Part shown: one piece after another, positions 56,294 through 64,000 of the stretch
Layout of the letters: every line of letters begins with the position of its first letter
Position numbering within the stretch: the first letter of the stretch is position 1
Assembly: GCA_041391725.1 (NCBI GenBank)
Contig: JAWKNL010000005.1
Span: forward strand, 260,222-324,221
Source of the DNA: JAGQVA01 sp041391725
Lineage (GTDB): Bacteria; Bacteroidota; Bacteroidia; J057
DNA length: 64,000 nucleotides
Direction: 5' to 3'
The notes under the pieces: generated by a model
Seen by the model: the letters and a program-made list of their open reading frames with translations, nothing else
Told to the model about the DNA's origin: nothing
The model's database searches: none
Made by a program: the position numbers and the translations under genes

Positions 56294-57262
56294 CTATTGA
56301 TGGCATTTTTTCCATTCACTGAACTTCTTTACCCCTTCTTTGAAGGAGGTTTCTGGCTGGTAACCAAGAAGTTCCTGTGCAAGTCGAATGTCTGCAACTG
56401 TCTGTGGCACATCTCCGGGTTGTTCCGGCTGACGGTCGATGATCGCCTCCACGCCCAGCTCTTCCTCAAGATAATGGATCATGTCCTCGAGGTAAACCGG
56501 ATTGCCGTTAGCCAGATTAAATATCTGGTAATTGCTTCCCTGAAAATGCATGGCCTTTTCTATGCCCTGTACTATGTCGCCCACAAAGGTGTAATCCCTT
56601 CGGGTTGATCCATCTCCGTAAACCGGGATAGACTTGCGGTTGATCATTTTCTCTGCAAATTTGTGGATTGCCAGGTCGGGACGCTGGCGCGGACCAAATA
56701 CAGTAAAAAACCGCAGTCCAATAAATCTGATTCCGTAAAGATGACTGTAAACATGCCCGAGCAACTCGCCGCTTACCTTGGTGGAGGCATAGGGGCTGAT
56801 GGGCTGCAGGACTGCATCGGCTTCACTCCCACGGAACGCGTTGGGGCTGATCCCATAAACGCTGCTGGAAGAAGGCAAACACAAATTGCCGGATATTCCT
56901 TTCTCGCAAACTCCAGCAGATTCTGGGTGCACTTTTACATTGACATCCTGGTATTCCGATGGGTTTTGGATCGAAGGTCTTACGCCTGCTTTGGCGGCCC
57001 GGTGTACGATGACATCAAAAGTCGCCCAGTTGATCCAGCAGTTCTGTATCCCGGATATCTCCTTCAATGAGTGTGTAGCCCGGTGAGGACAAATGACCGG
57101 CAATATTTTTCTCTTTTTAATGCAACGTCATAAAAAGGGTCGAAGTTGTCCAGAACCGTTACTTCCCAGCCATTGCCAGAGAAGAAGGTCCACCAAATGA
57201 CTTCCGGTAAACCCTGCGCCGCCAGTTACGAGTACGTGAGATTGGTTGTTGATTTCTGTCTA
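56294..57262 (-). pseudogene. UDP-glucuronate 4-epimerase-like enzyme, heavily frameshifted 5' half
   Basis: The 3' two thirds read cleanly: SSSSVYGISPNAF, YxxxK as YASTK, FTVFGPRQRPDLAIHKFAEK, GDGSTRRDYTFVGDI. Upstream the protein can be followed only by changing frame about seven times: HVLVTGGAGFTGSHLVDLLL, then GWEVTVLDNFDPFYDVAL, then AGHLSSPGYTLIEGDIRDTE, then FDVIVH-AAKAGVRPSI, then TQNLLEFA. Even the start codon is short of one base (A-G at about 57262). Length and motifs match UDP-GlcA 4-epimerases, which make UDP-GalA. In the restored form it would supply uronic acid to the polymer. Confidence 0.78.
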
Positions 57263-57299
57263 ATTTAAGATTTAGCTGTAATCAAGGTTTCAATTTGTC

Positions 57300-59726
57300 T
57301 CATGGTATTTCCATTATGGGAGCCGGGTTTGTTGTTTTGTTTCCTGTGGGGTGATAATAGGAGGAATAGTACCCGTATTTTTTGTTTCCGGGGCCTTTTT
57401 TCACACCATTTACCACTACATAGAGATTTTTTAATGCCTTATTGGAGCTTGCATTTTCAATTTCCCTGAGGAATTCCCATTTCGAGTGGTTCATTCTGAC
57501 TACATAGAGGTTTACATCCGAATGGGGGGCGATAGCCAGAAAATCTGCTACCAGTCCTGTCGGCGGAGTATCCAGAATGATGTAGTCATACATTCCACGC
57601 AGCTTGTCGAGCAGTTCTCTGAACTGGTCGAGCCCCAGCAACTCACCGGGATTGGGAGGCACCGGCCCGCTGGTGATGGCATCGAGGTTGGGGATACCTG
57701 TAGGTTGGATGACAGCCTGAAGGCCAGCCTGCTCTGTCAGGTAATCGCTCAGCCCGCGATTGTCGGGAATTCCCATATTAATGGCCAGCATCGGTTTGCG
57801 CATGTCAATACCCAGGATAATGGTCTTGGCGCCAGACATAGCCAATACATAGGCCAGATTGATGGCACAGAAGGTTTTTCCTTCGTTGGGTACGGTAGAG
57901 GTAAATGCGATAACCTTGCGCGACCGGTCGGGAGCCAGATACTGAAGATTGACTTTCAGGTACCGGAACGACTCAATTACCGCCGCATTATTGGGATTTT
58001 CGAGGTCGATTTTTTTGCTGTATTTGGTTACGCCCTCGCGAATATTGCCTACCACCGGGGTAAAGAGTTTGCGTTCCAGTTGGTTCTGATCCACAATGGT
58101 GGTGTTGAGCATATTCTGGGTGCTGATAACCAGTGTAGGGATCAGGAGGCCCAGTACAATACAGCCAACAAGAATAAAGGGGATATTGGGTGCAACGGGG
58201 CCACTGCCGACCATTCTTGCCTCATCGAGAATTTTGCTGTCGGAAGTATTGGCTGCCTGAGCGATACCGGCTTCCGCTCTGCGCTGGAGCAGGTAGTTGT
58301 ACAGGGTTTCGTTGAAGGTGAATTTGCGGGTTACCTTGATCAGGTTGCGCTCATCACGGGGCAACCGGCTTACGACAGCCTGCGCCTCCGCAATCCGGCG
58401 GTTGACGTCGTTGAGCGAATATTCGGTGGATTTAATAATCCCGCGCACGTTTTCGCGAAGATTATTGACGTTGTTGGCGATTTGCTCGTTGAGAATCTTC
58501 AACTCGATGTTGGCTGAATTGGCACCACCCAGGGAGCGGGCAATTTTTTCGTTGTTCAGCCTCTTGAGTTCCAGTACCAGGTCATTCAGAATCTGGTCGC
58601 CGATGCCCAGTTGGGAAGGTGCAACGATGGTCTGGATATTCGATTCTAATTCCAATCCGCGTTGTAAGTCCTGAAGATAGTTGATGCGAACGCTCAGCGC
58701 AGCGCGATCAGTCTCCAGGGTCTGGAGTTTGGCAACTGCATTGGAAGCGGTCAGGTTGAGGTCCAGGGTCTGCTGGCTTTGCCTCAGATTGGTCATCTGC
58801 TCTTCTGCACCTTTGAGCGAATCGGTTACAACATCCAATTGGGCATCAATAAAGTCAATCGTCCCGGTAGCAAACTGATTTTTTTCGTCCAGTTTGGCCT
58901 GAATATACGTCTTACACAGGGTATTGAGGAAATCTTCTTCCTTCTGAATCACATTGCCTTCGGTAGAAAGCTCAATCACCGTGCTCTCCTCCGAAATCGC
59001 CGAAATTTCCAGACTGTTGATGTATTTAGTTGTCAGTTTATCCGGATCGTGCATCATAAAGTACAGTTCTCTTTCTTTGAGAGATTCGACATTGCTGGCA
59101 TTGTCGCCTTTTACCAGGAGGAAGGAAAAATATTCGGTAGCACATTCTTTCCCATACTGGCATGCCTGCTTGATTTTCAGTTCTTTGCCTTCCACTTTTC
59201 GTGTGCTGCCGTCAGGCATAAGAATTTTATATTCCTCTGCTTCGATTTCCACTTCGTATAGCTGATCGGAAACGGCACGGAAAGTAATTGGTACATCAAT
59301 AATCTGCTCCTGAGTTTCATTGGCAATGACAGAAAAAGGAGCTTTTTTGTAAAGTTCCTTGTCGCTGAATCCTTCCTTTTCAAAATAAGAAACCTGAAAT
59401 CCCAGATAGCGGATAGGTTCACTTACCAGATTGAAGGATTTAATGACAGCAATTTCATTAATAAGATTCTGGTTGTTGCCAAAAAGCTGGATTCCGCTTT
59501 CCATAAACTGGTTACTACCAAACATCTGATCTTCTTTTCCAAAGTCAATCAGCATGCTAGCTTTTACCTTGTAGGTAGGAGCGGTAGTCTGGATGGAAAA
59601 AATACCAAGCGCAAGAAACAGCGGAATACAAATCGCAAAGTAATACCAACGCTTCAGCAATGCGTCGAGCAGGCCCTGAATGTCCAGGTTTTCACTTGAT
59701 TGATATGGGGACGGTGTCGGTTTCAA
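57300..59726 (-). CDS. wzc: Polysaccharide co-polymerase/tyrosine autokinase (Wzc-type)
   Basis: 808 residues, starting at a TTG. N-terminal membrane helix (about 28-48), a Wzz-type periplasmic domain with long coiled-coil stretches (about 260-480), a second membrane helix (about 510-535) and a cytoplasmic BY-kinase. The kinase has Walker A TVPNEGKTFCAINLAYVL (Asn replaces the usual Gly), Walker A' IILGIDMRKP and Walker B DYIILDTPPTG. A short tyrosine cluster near the C terminus (KKYGYYSSYYHP) is the autophosphorylation tail. It controls chain length with Wza. It starts 4 bp after the Wza-like gene. Confidence 0.93.
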   Translation of the reverse strand: MKPTPSPYQSSENLDIQGLLDALLKRWYYFAICIPLFLALGIFSIQTTAPTYKVKASMLIDFGKEDQMFGSNQFMESGIQLFGNNQNLINEIAVIKSFNLVSEPIRYLGFQVSYFEKEGFSDKELYKKAPFSVIANETQEQIIDVPITFRAVSDQLYEVEIEAEEYKILMPDGSTRKVEGKELKIKQACQYGKECATEYFSFLLVKGDNASNVESLKERELYFMMHDPDKLTTKYINSLEISAISEESTVIELSTEGNVIQKEEDFLNTLCKTYIQAKLDEKNQFATGTIDFIDAQLDVVTDSLKGAEEQMTNLRQSQQTLDLNLTASNAVAKLQTLETDRAALSVRINYLQDLQRGLELESNIQTIVAPSQLGIGDQILNDLVLELKRLNNEKIARSLGGANSANIELKILNEQIANNVNNLRENVRGIIKSTEYSLNDVNRRIAEAQAVVSRLPRDERNLIKVTRKFTFNETLYNYLLQRRAEAGIAQAANTSDSKILDEARMVGSGPVAPNIPFILVGCIVLGLLIPTLVISTQNMLNTTIVDQNQLERKLFTPVVGNIREGVTKYSKKIDLENPNNAAVIESFRYLKVNLQYLAPDRSRKVIAFTSTVPNEGKTFCAINLAYVLAMSGAKTIILGIDMRKPMLAINMGIPDNRGLSDYLTEQAGLQAVIQPTGIPNLDAITSGPVPPNPGELLGLDQFRELLDKLRGMYDYIILDTPPTGLVADFLAIAPHSDVNLYVVRMNHSKWEFLREIENASSNKALKNLYVVVNGVKKGPGNKKYGYYSSYYHPTGNKTTNPAPIMEIP

Positions 59727-59730
59727 TTTT

Positions 59731-60570
59731 TTACTTGTTGTTGTTGTTAATAGTATTCATCACAATATTGACGATCACAAGCATCACAGATATGGCTGAA
59801 AGCCCTACACTGATGGGTCGTGAGTTCAGGTTGAATGCCTTGGCTTTAATGGGCTCTATGTAAATAATATCGTTGGGTTTAACGAAATAATATTCCGATG
59901 AAATCAGGTTGGCGTCTGCCAGGTCAATATAAACGGTTCTGGCGCCGTTGCCTTCTTCGCGGATCAGTTTTACTTTCCGGATATTGGCGTATTCGGTGAT
60001 ATCGCCCGAAAGGCCCAGTGCTTCAAGTATGCTTGTCTTGGTATTAAATATATATAACTGTCCCGGCCTGCGTATTTCTCCCAGAAGAGTAATCCGGAAG
60101 TTGGCAAGCTTTACGCTCGCAGAGGCATAGTCCAGGTAAGTGCGGAGCCGGGAGTTAATCGTGTCCTGCACCTGGTCTGTGGTTTGTCCCGCTACATGCA
60201 TATCTCCGATAAGCGGAAGGTTGATCATACCGTAGCTGTCCACAATATAGCTGCTAAGGTACAGGTAGGAGCCAATATTGGCACCGCCGCCACCGCCACC
60301 ACCGCCGCTACCTCCTCCGTCGCCGGAAGAGTTGAAGAAGTTGATGGTGGAGTTTTCATAGTTACTAGCTTTAATATTTAGTTGATCAAAAGGCCTCAGG
60401 CGGTAATTATCGCCAAGATAATCGCTGTAATAAGACCTTAAAGAGTCAGGGACAATTCCTTCTTCTGTTGGTTGTTCCTGGAGGAAAACCAGGTTTTTAA
60501 AGTTCACACAGGAGGAAAGGGTCGTAACTGTTAAAGCCAAAAGGAAGATTAACAGATTGTTCCGGTTCAT
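59731..60570 (-). CDS. wza: Polysaccharide export lipoprotein (Wza-type)
   Basis: 279 residues. Lipoprotein signal with lipobox LSSC (Cys21). A Poly_export domain starts after an unusual Ser/Gly-rich loop (DGGGSGGGGGGGG, about residues 85-97) and contains DSYGMINLPLIGDMHVAGQT. One SLBB domain follows (FRITLLGEIRRPGQLYIF), with a C-terminal hydrophobic helix (about 252-272) before an Asn-rich tail. It forms the outer-membrane export channel. First gene of the operon that runs down to 48383, so its promoter is in the 552-bp region upstream. Confidence 0.92.
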   Translation of the reverse strand: MNRNNLLIFLLALTVTTLSSCVNFKNLVFLQEQPTEEGIVPDSLRSYYSDYLGDNYRLRPFDQLNIKASNYENSTINFFNSSGDGGGSGGGGGGGGANIGSYLYLSSYIVDSYGMINLPLIGDMHVAGQTTDQVQDTINSRLRTYLDYASASVKLANFRITLLGEIRRPGQLYIFNTKTSILEALGLSGDITEYANIRKVKLIREEGNGARTVYIDLADANLISSEYYFVKPNDIIYIEPIKAKAFNLNSRPISVGLSAISVMLVIVNIVMNTINNNNK

Positions 60571-61122
60571 AAGTAAATGTGTATATCGAATTCGGGTTTG
60601 AAGGTACTCTAATTTGCGAAACTTTTGCTTCTGTTGTATTCCAACCGGTTACAAATTGCGAACAGACGGCTTACCTGATGCCATTACCGGTAGGCAAGTT
60701 CTGCACGATTCTATCAAAACCAACGCCAAAAGGTTGTGAATCTTTCCCCAACGGAAACTTTTTTTTGAACACCAGCCTTTCATGGGGCAGGTTATATTCA
60801 GATGGAAATTGTCTGGTCTGCATTTTATTAAGGCTGGAATAATTTTTCCGCAAATCGTTATTGTATGCAATTCCGGCCTGATTCTTGCGTATTTGATTTA
60901 ATGCTATTCACTTTAACAGCCCAATTTTACCTTTCAAATGACAATTCTCTCCAGTCATTCAGGATGTTAAAATTGCACGGGTTATGTTGTTAAATTTACT
61001 CCATAATTCACTAAACCAAACTTCTCGGATATTTTGATCAATTATTATCCTAAACTGCCTTCTTATTTCCTATCACTATGAAACTTTCTATGAATACAAA
61101 ATCCCCCATCTATTAATCAGCC
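60571..61122. other. 552-bp divergent intergenic region
   Basis: Lies between wza (minus) and the priming transferase gene (plus). No open frame with protein character; the largest (264 nt) has no recognisable features. AT-rich in its right half. It must hold the promoters of both arms of the polysaccharide locus, but I cannot point to a convincing pair of promoter boxes. Confidence 0.5.
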
Positions 61123-62433
61123 ATGAAAGTAAAAAAACAACGGATTATCTTCGGATACATCTTCCTTGAGCTTTTGCTCCTTTGTATCTCTAACCTGTTA
61201 ATTCTTTTCTGGTCGCTGAAAAACCACGTGAATTATGACCTCAATCCAGTGGTTTTCACAAGAACTTCTCTGCTACTCAATTTCGTTTACCTTTCTTCCT
61301 GGATTCTCACTGTATTTATCAACAATGCCCAGGATGTGTATTTTAAAACGCGTATTGCCACCAGGGCGCGAATTCTGGGCGTAGGTTGTTTTATTCTGGT
61401 CGGACTTTCGGTAACTGCCATTTTTCTCTCAGGCATCAGCCTGGCGTTTATTGAGATGTCGCTCAAAACAGTTGTGCTGTTTTATGTGCTGAATCTCATT
61501 ACTTTTGAGCTGATCCAGATGTCCTTCAGCCATAGCAAACGCTATCAGAGCTTTGGCGCCAAAATGCTGGTACTGGGTGCAGGGGAAAAGGGTAAAGAAG
61601 TGCTGAACTTCGTAACACAAAACAAACATCTGGGTTATGATGTGGTGGGTTTCCTCGATGATGACTATCCATCTTCCAATGGTATCAATCTTCTGGGGCG
61701 GATGAATGATCTGCCTAAAGTGCTCGATACAAAGCCCGTAGATGAGATTGTCATTGCACTGCCCTTTGAAAAGCGGGAGGAAATCCAGACCGCTATCCAC
61801 GTCGCCGACAACCGCGGTATCCGCGTCAATCTGGTTCCTGAGTTCCCCCCGGAAATCGAACACAGCTACAAAGCTTATAGTATAGGCTCTATGCCGGTAT
61901 ATCAGTTGAAGCAGATTCCGCTGGACCACTTCCACAATTTTATTCTCAAAAAATCCTTCGACATATTATTCGCACTGGGTGTACTGGTTTTCCTGTCCCC
62001 CGTATTTCTGGTCATTGGGCTTCTTATAAAACTGGGTTCTAAAGGGCCGGTTTTCTACAAGCCGTTGAGAAAAGGTCAGGCTGGCGGAACCTTTGTTTGC
62101 TATAAGTTCCGTACTATGACCGATTGTGATGATGTGGCAAACGGAACCCGCTCCACCGTTGTCAATGATCCCCGCATCACTGGCATTGGCAAATACCTCC
62201 GCAAATTTGACCTGGACGAGCTTCCGCAGTTTATCAATGTTCTTAAAGGAGATATGAGTGTGGTTGGTCCACGCCCGCATCGTCTCAACCTGAATGATGA
62301 TTTCCGCGAAGTGGTCAACGAATATATGGTTCGCCATTATGTAAAACCTGGTCTTACAGGCTGGGCGCAGGTAAAATGGCTGGAGAGGACCGACCGAAAC
62401 CGAAGAGCAGAAGCGGCAGAGAGTAACCCATGA
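61123..62433 (+). CDS. Undecaprenyl-phosphate sugar phosphotransferase (priming enzyme), 3' end frameshifted
   Basis: 436 residues as read. Four N-terminal membrane helices (about 5-145), a Rossmann-like domain (MLVLGAGEKGKEVLNFV, VVGFLDDD), a fifth helix (about 280-302), then the catalytic bacterial sugar transferase domain: GPVFYKPLRKGQAGGTF, CYKFRTM, FDLDELPQFINVLKGDM, VVGPRPH and KPGLTGWAQV. It loads the first sugar-1-phosphate on undecaprenyl phosphate (WcaJ/WbaP type). An extra A in the run at 62373-62376 diverts the frame just after GWAQV. The normal tail is still present in another frame up to 62525. Confidence 0.88.
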   Translation: MKVKKQRIIFGYIFLELLLLCISNLLILFWSLKNHVNYDLNPVVFTRTSLLLNFVYLSSWILTVFINNAQDVYFKTRIATRARILGVGCFILVGLSVTAIFLSGISLAFIEMSLKTVVLFYVLNLITFELIQMSFSHSKRYQSFGAKMLVLGAGEKGKEVLNFVTQNKHLGYDVVGFLDDDYPSSNGINLLGRMNDLPKVLDTKPVDEIVIALPFEKREEIQTAIHVADNRGIRVNLVPEFPPEIEHSYKAYSIGSMPVYQLKQIPLDHFHNFILKKSFDILFALGVLVFLSPVFLVIGLLIKLGSKGPVFYKPLRKGQAGGTFVCYKFRTMTDCDDVANGTRSTVVNDPRITGIGKYLRKFDLDELPQFINVLKGDMSVVGPRPHRLNLNDDFREVVNEYMVRHYVKPGLTGWAQVKWLERTDRNRRAEAAESNP

Positions 62434-62525
62434 CCTTTGGTACATCAATCACTGAGCCTTCATTTGACATCAAAATCATTTTCCTGACTGTATTCAGCAA
62501 AAAGACCCGTCAGAACGCATTCTAA
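62370..62525 (+). pseudogene. Out-of-frame C-terminal tail of the priming transferase
   Basis: If the A run is shortened by one, the protein continues with NGWRGPTETEEQ, RVTHDLWYINH and, after two further single-base repairs near 62446 and 62468, DIKIIFLTVFSKKTRQNAF before TAA at 62523-62525. This is the conserved end of the WcaJ/WbaP family and gives about 467 residues in total, the expected length. Confidence 0.75.
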
Positions 62526-62551
62526 ATAATAAATTTCTTTACTATTTCAGG

Positions 62552-62579
62552 AGAAGCGCCTTCGCGAGAAGGCGCTTCT
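62552..62579. terminator. Hairpin between convergent genes
   Basis: Perfect 11-bp arms AGAAGCGCCTT and AAGGCGCTTCT with a CGCGAG loop. It is followed on the plus strand by TTGCTTTTGG, a weak T tract, and probably ends the priming-transferase transcript. Confidence 0.65.
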
Positions 62580-62646
62580 TGCTTTTGGTTATTTGCTTTT
62601 GGTTGTTTGCTTTTGGTTATTTGCTTTTGGTTATTTGCTTTTGGTG
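62579..62646. repeat. 14-bp tandem repeat, almost five copies
   Basis: Unit TTGCTTTTGGTTAT, repeated at 62579, 62593 (one base differs), 62607, 62621 and a partial last copy at 62635. The last two copies cover the stop codon and final codons (TKSK) of the minus-strand cytochrome gene. Each unit contains TTA or a variant of it in the frame of that stop. Confidence 0.9.
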
Positions 62647-64000
62647 TATATCTCGTTGGATGGGTCGCCTCCTGCCTGTATATAGGCCACGAGGTCTATG
62701 ATTTCTTTTTCATTGAGTCGGTTGAGCAGCCCTGTTGGCATGGCCGAAACCTGCGAAATTTCCCGCGATGTTATGTCTGCCACAGGAATCGTCAGCTTCT
62801 GGGAAGGGAAATAGGGATTTACATTGATTTCTACATTGGAAGCATCTTCTGATATAATTCTTCCGGTAACTCGGGTGCCATCTTTTTTCGTGATCATCGT
62901 GGAAGCATACTGATCTGAAATTACGTCACTGGGCAACATGATCGATACCAGAATTTCGCCTCTCGAAAACCGTGTGCCCGCCTGTGTAAGGTCAGGGCCA
63001 ACGCTGTTGCCTTTGCCTTTCATGGTATGGCAGGAAGCGCAAAGGGCAGCCTGAAACATTTTTTCTCCGTTGGAAAAGTCTTTGGGCTGGTCATTGGATT
63101 GCCAGAGTGCGCCTTCGGCTTCACTGAAATCCCAGTTTTTACCTGGTCCGACAGGCTGAGGCAAGTTGGCAAATAGCTGTGACTGCTCCGCTTTTATGGT
63201 ACCCGATACTTTGGCAAGCAGTTCGGATTCGCTTTCGGGAACTCGAATGAGTGCGTTTTGGCGGATCACATCCAGAAACCCGCGGTAGTTTACTCCGCCC
63301 GATTTTTTCATGGCTTCCTGGAACCAGAAAAAATACTTCTCACGCAGGTCGGGCGTCCACCCCGCCTCAGCGTAGCTGAGGTGCTGCGCCACGGCGATCG
63401 CCGTGGCTGGTGGCATATTTTTGAGCATATCTGCGATCTGTGGGCCGTATTGCTCGCTTCGTGTTGCGATTTCTTCGTTGATAAGGGCGGTATTATTGGT
63501 CGCAGAATTTGCGTCTTCGACCAGGTAGTTTACACCTTTTTCTACCACAGACGCATCTCCCAGCCTGATCAGAACGGGCAGGGCTTCGCGCGCAATCATG
63601 GGGTCTTTGGACGGAAAAAATGGGGCAAGCGAGGAAACCAGTTTCGGTCGTGTGGCTTCTTCCGGATCGCCCCAGCGACACAGGGCCAGCGCTACCACCC
63701 GGATATATGATTGATGCAGGGTGCCGGGAAGAGAAGACATGGATTTTTGCGCCAGTTTGTCATAAACGGCTGATTTCCAGTCAGAAGACCCGAGTCGTGC
63801 TGCAGATAATGCCGCTTCCAGAAATACCTGATCGTTGTTCTCTGCCAAAAGACGGTCTTTCCACTGCGCTGGTGGAAACTGCTCCAGCAATACCCTTGCA
63901 GCATATCGCACAAACCGGTCTTCGTGGCTCAGATTTTCCCATGCGATGTCCAGATCTCCGGGTGCAGGGTTCTGATGTTTGCTTTCCAGCGATTTTCGGG
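62631..64000 (-). CDS. HEAT-repeat protein with heme-binding cytochrome c domain, 5' partial
   Basis: The frame runs off the right edge, with about 456 residues visible. The N-terminal visible part is helical with HEAT-like repeats (RYAARVLLEQF, ALPVLIRLGD). The C-terminal 130 residues form a cytochrome c domain with CASCH as heme site (context FQAALCASCHTMKGKGNSVGPDL) followed by SIMLPSDVISDQYASTMI and RIISEDASNVEINV. That C-terminal pattern is the Planctomycetota/Bacteroidota 'putative heme-binding' domain. Such proteins often carry a propeller dehydrogenase at the N terminus, which would lie beyond the window. It may be functionally related to the large cytochrome lipoprotein at 19122. Confidence 0.88.
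   Translation of the reverse strand, partial: RKSLESKHQNPAPGDLDIAWENLSHEDRFVRYAARVLLEQFPPAQWKDRLLAENNDQVFLEAALSAARLGSSDWKSAVYDKLAQKSMSSLPGTLHQSYIRVVALALCRWGDPEEATRPKLVSSLAPFFPSKDPMIAREALPVLIRLGDASVVEKGVNYLVEDANSATNNTALINEEIATRSEQYGPQIADMLKNMPPATAIAVAQHLSYAEAGWTPDLREKYFFWFQEAMKKSGGVNYRGFLDVIRQNALIRVPESESELLAKVSGTIKAEQSQLFANLPQPVGPGKNWDFSEAEGALWQSNDQPKDFSNGEKMFQAALCASCHTMKGKGNSVGPDLTQAGTRFSRGEILVSIMLPSDVISDQYASTMITKKDGTRVTGRIISEDASNVEINVNPYFPSQKLTIPVADITSREISQVSAMPTGLLNRLNEKEIIDLVAYIQAGGDPSNEIYTKSK

Noticed and set aside
57486..58517. 343-codon open frame antisense to the Wzc-type gene
   Set aside because: It lies wholly inside a well-supported gene, has no family motif and irregular residue use, and is explained by the codon pattern of the opposite strand.
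60265..60330. Gly-rich coding stretch in the Wza-like gene considered as a phase-variable repeat
   Set aside because: The glycine codons vary, so the DNA is not a clean short tandem repeat; it looks like a flexible loop.
60579..60842. 87-codon open frame upstream of wza
   Set aside because: No start context, no recognisable family, and unlikely composition; treated as intergenic.

Overview
The window reads as chromosome of a Bacteroidota bacterium, most like the Saprospiria/Lewinella group. Several large secreted proteins end in type IX secretion sorting domains (short PNP-type motif followed by a beta-rich tail), the Rhs core fragments are of the Bacteroidota 'DYRFGF...SPYAFS/SPYNFV' kind, a Reg_prop/Y_Y_Y one-piece sensor kinase is present, and there are no strong Shine-Dalgarno sites. 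This is an inference from gene content, not a phylogenetic placement.

Region 1 (1-6.5 kb) is housekeeping: the end of a hybrid histidine kinase, rpe, tRNA-Gly(GCC), sppA, folK and a UbiA-like membrane protein. Region 2 (6.5-11.45 kb) is a patch of mobile and toxin debris: the tail of an IS3-type transposase, three copies of a 13-bp motif that looks like an IS end, two headless Rhs C-terminal cassettes each followed by a small AT-rich (probably immunity) gene, a broken ParE/RelE-type toxin-antitoxin pair, and a perfect 52-bp palindrome. Region 3 (11.45-27.6 kb) holds secreted and regulatory genes: a large M36 metalloprotease, a propeller sensor kinase with its LuxR-type regulator, a very large multidomain lipoprotein (cytochrome c, PA14, propeller and DUF1080 domains), an SDR, an alpha/beta hydrolase and a secreted beta-helix protein.

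Region 4 (27.6-40.2 kb, all minus strand) is a compact glycan operon: WbpB-like and WbpI-like enzymes for UDP-ManNAc(3NAc)A-type sugars, two asparagine-synthetase-like proteins without the N-terminal cysteine, and a set resembling the Arn lipid-A modification pathway in parts (GT2, two small EamA transporters, NodB-type deacetylase, nucleotide-sugar epimerase, GT-C membrane transferase) together with an FAD oxidoreductase. Region 5 (40.5-62.5 kb) is a Wzx/Wzy-dependent polysaccharide locus: priming transferase, Wza, Wzc, Wzx, a Wzy-like polymerase, four glycosyltransferase-like proteins (three GT4 and one DUF354) and four different sulfotransferases, plus a heparinase II/III-family protein and a secreted beta-helix protein. 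Together they suggest that the cell makes and exports a sulfated, possibly amidated acidic polysaccharide and carries lyase-like enzymes that could trim it. The window ends inside a HEAT/cytochrome-c gene.

One caution applies throughout. Five glycan genes (at 29.6, 35.5-36.0, 36.4-37.1, 56.9-57.3 and 62.4-62.5 kb) are interrupted by many one-base frameshifts, often in homopolymers, while the encoded residues stay conserved across frames. Local sequencing error is at least as likely as real decay.
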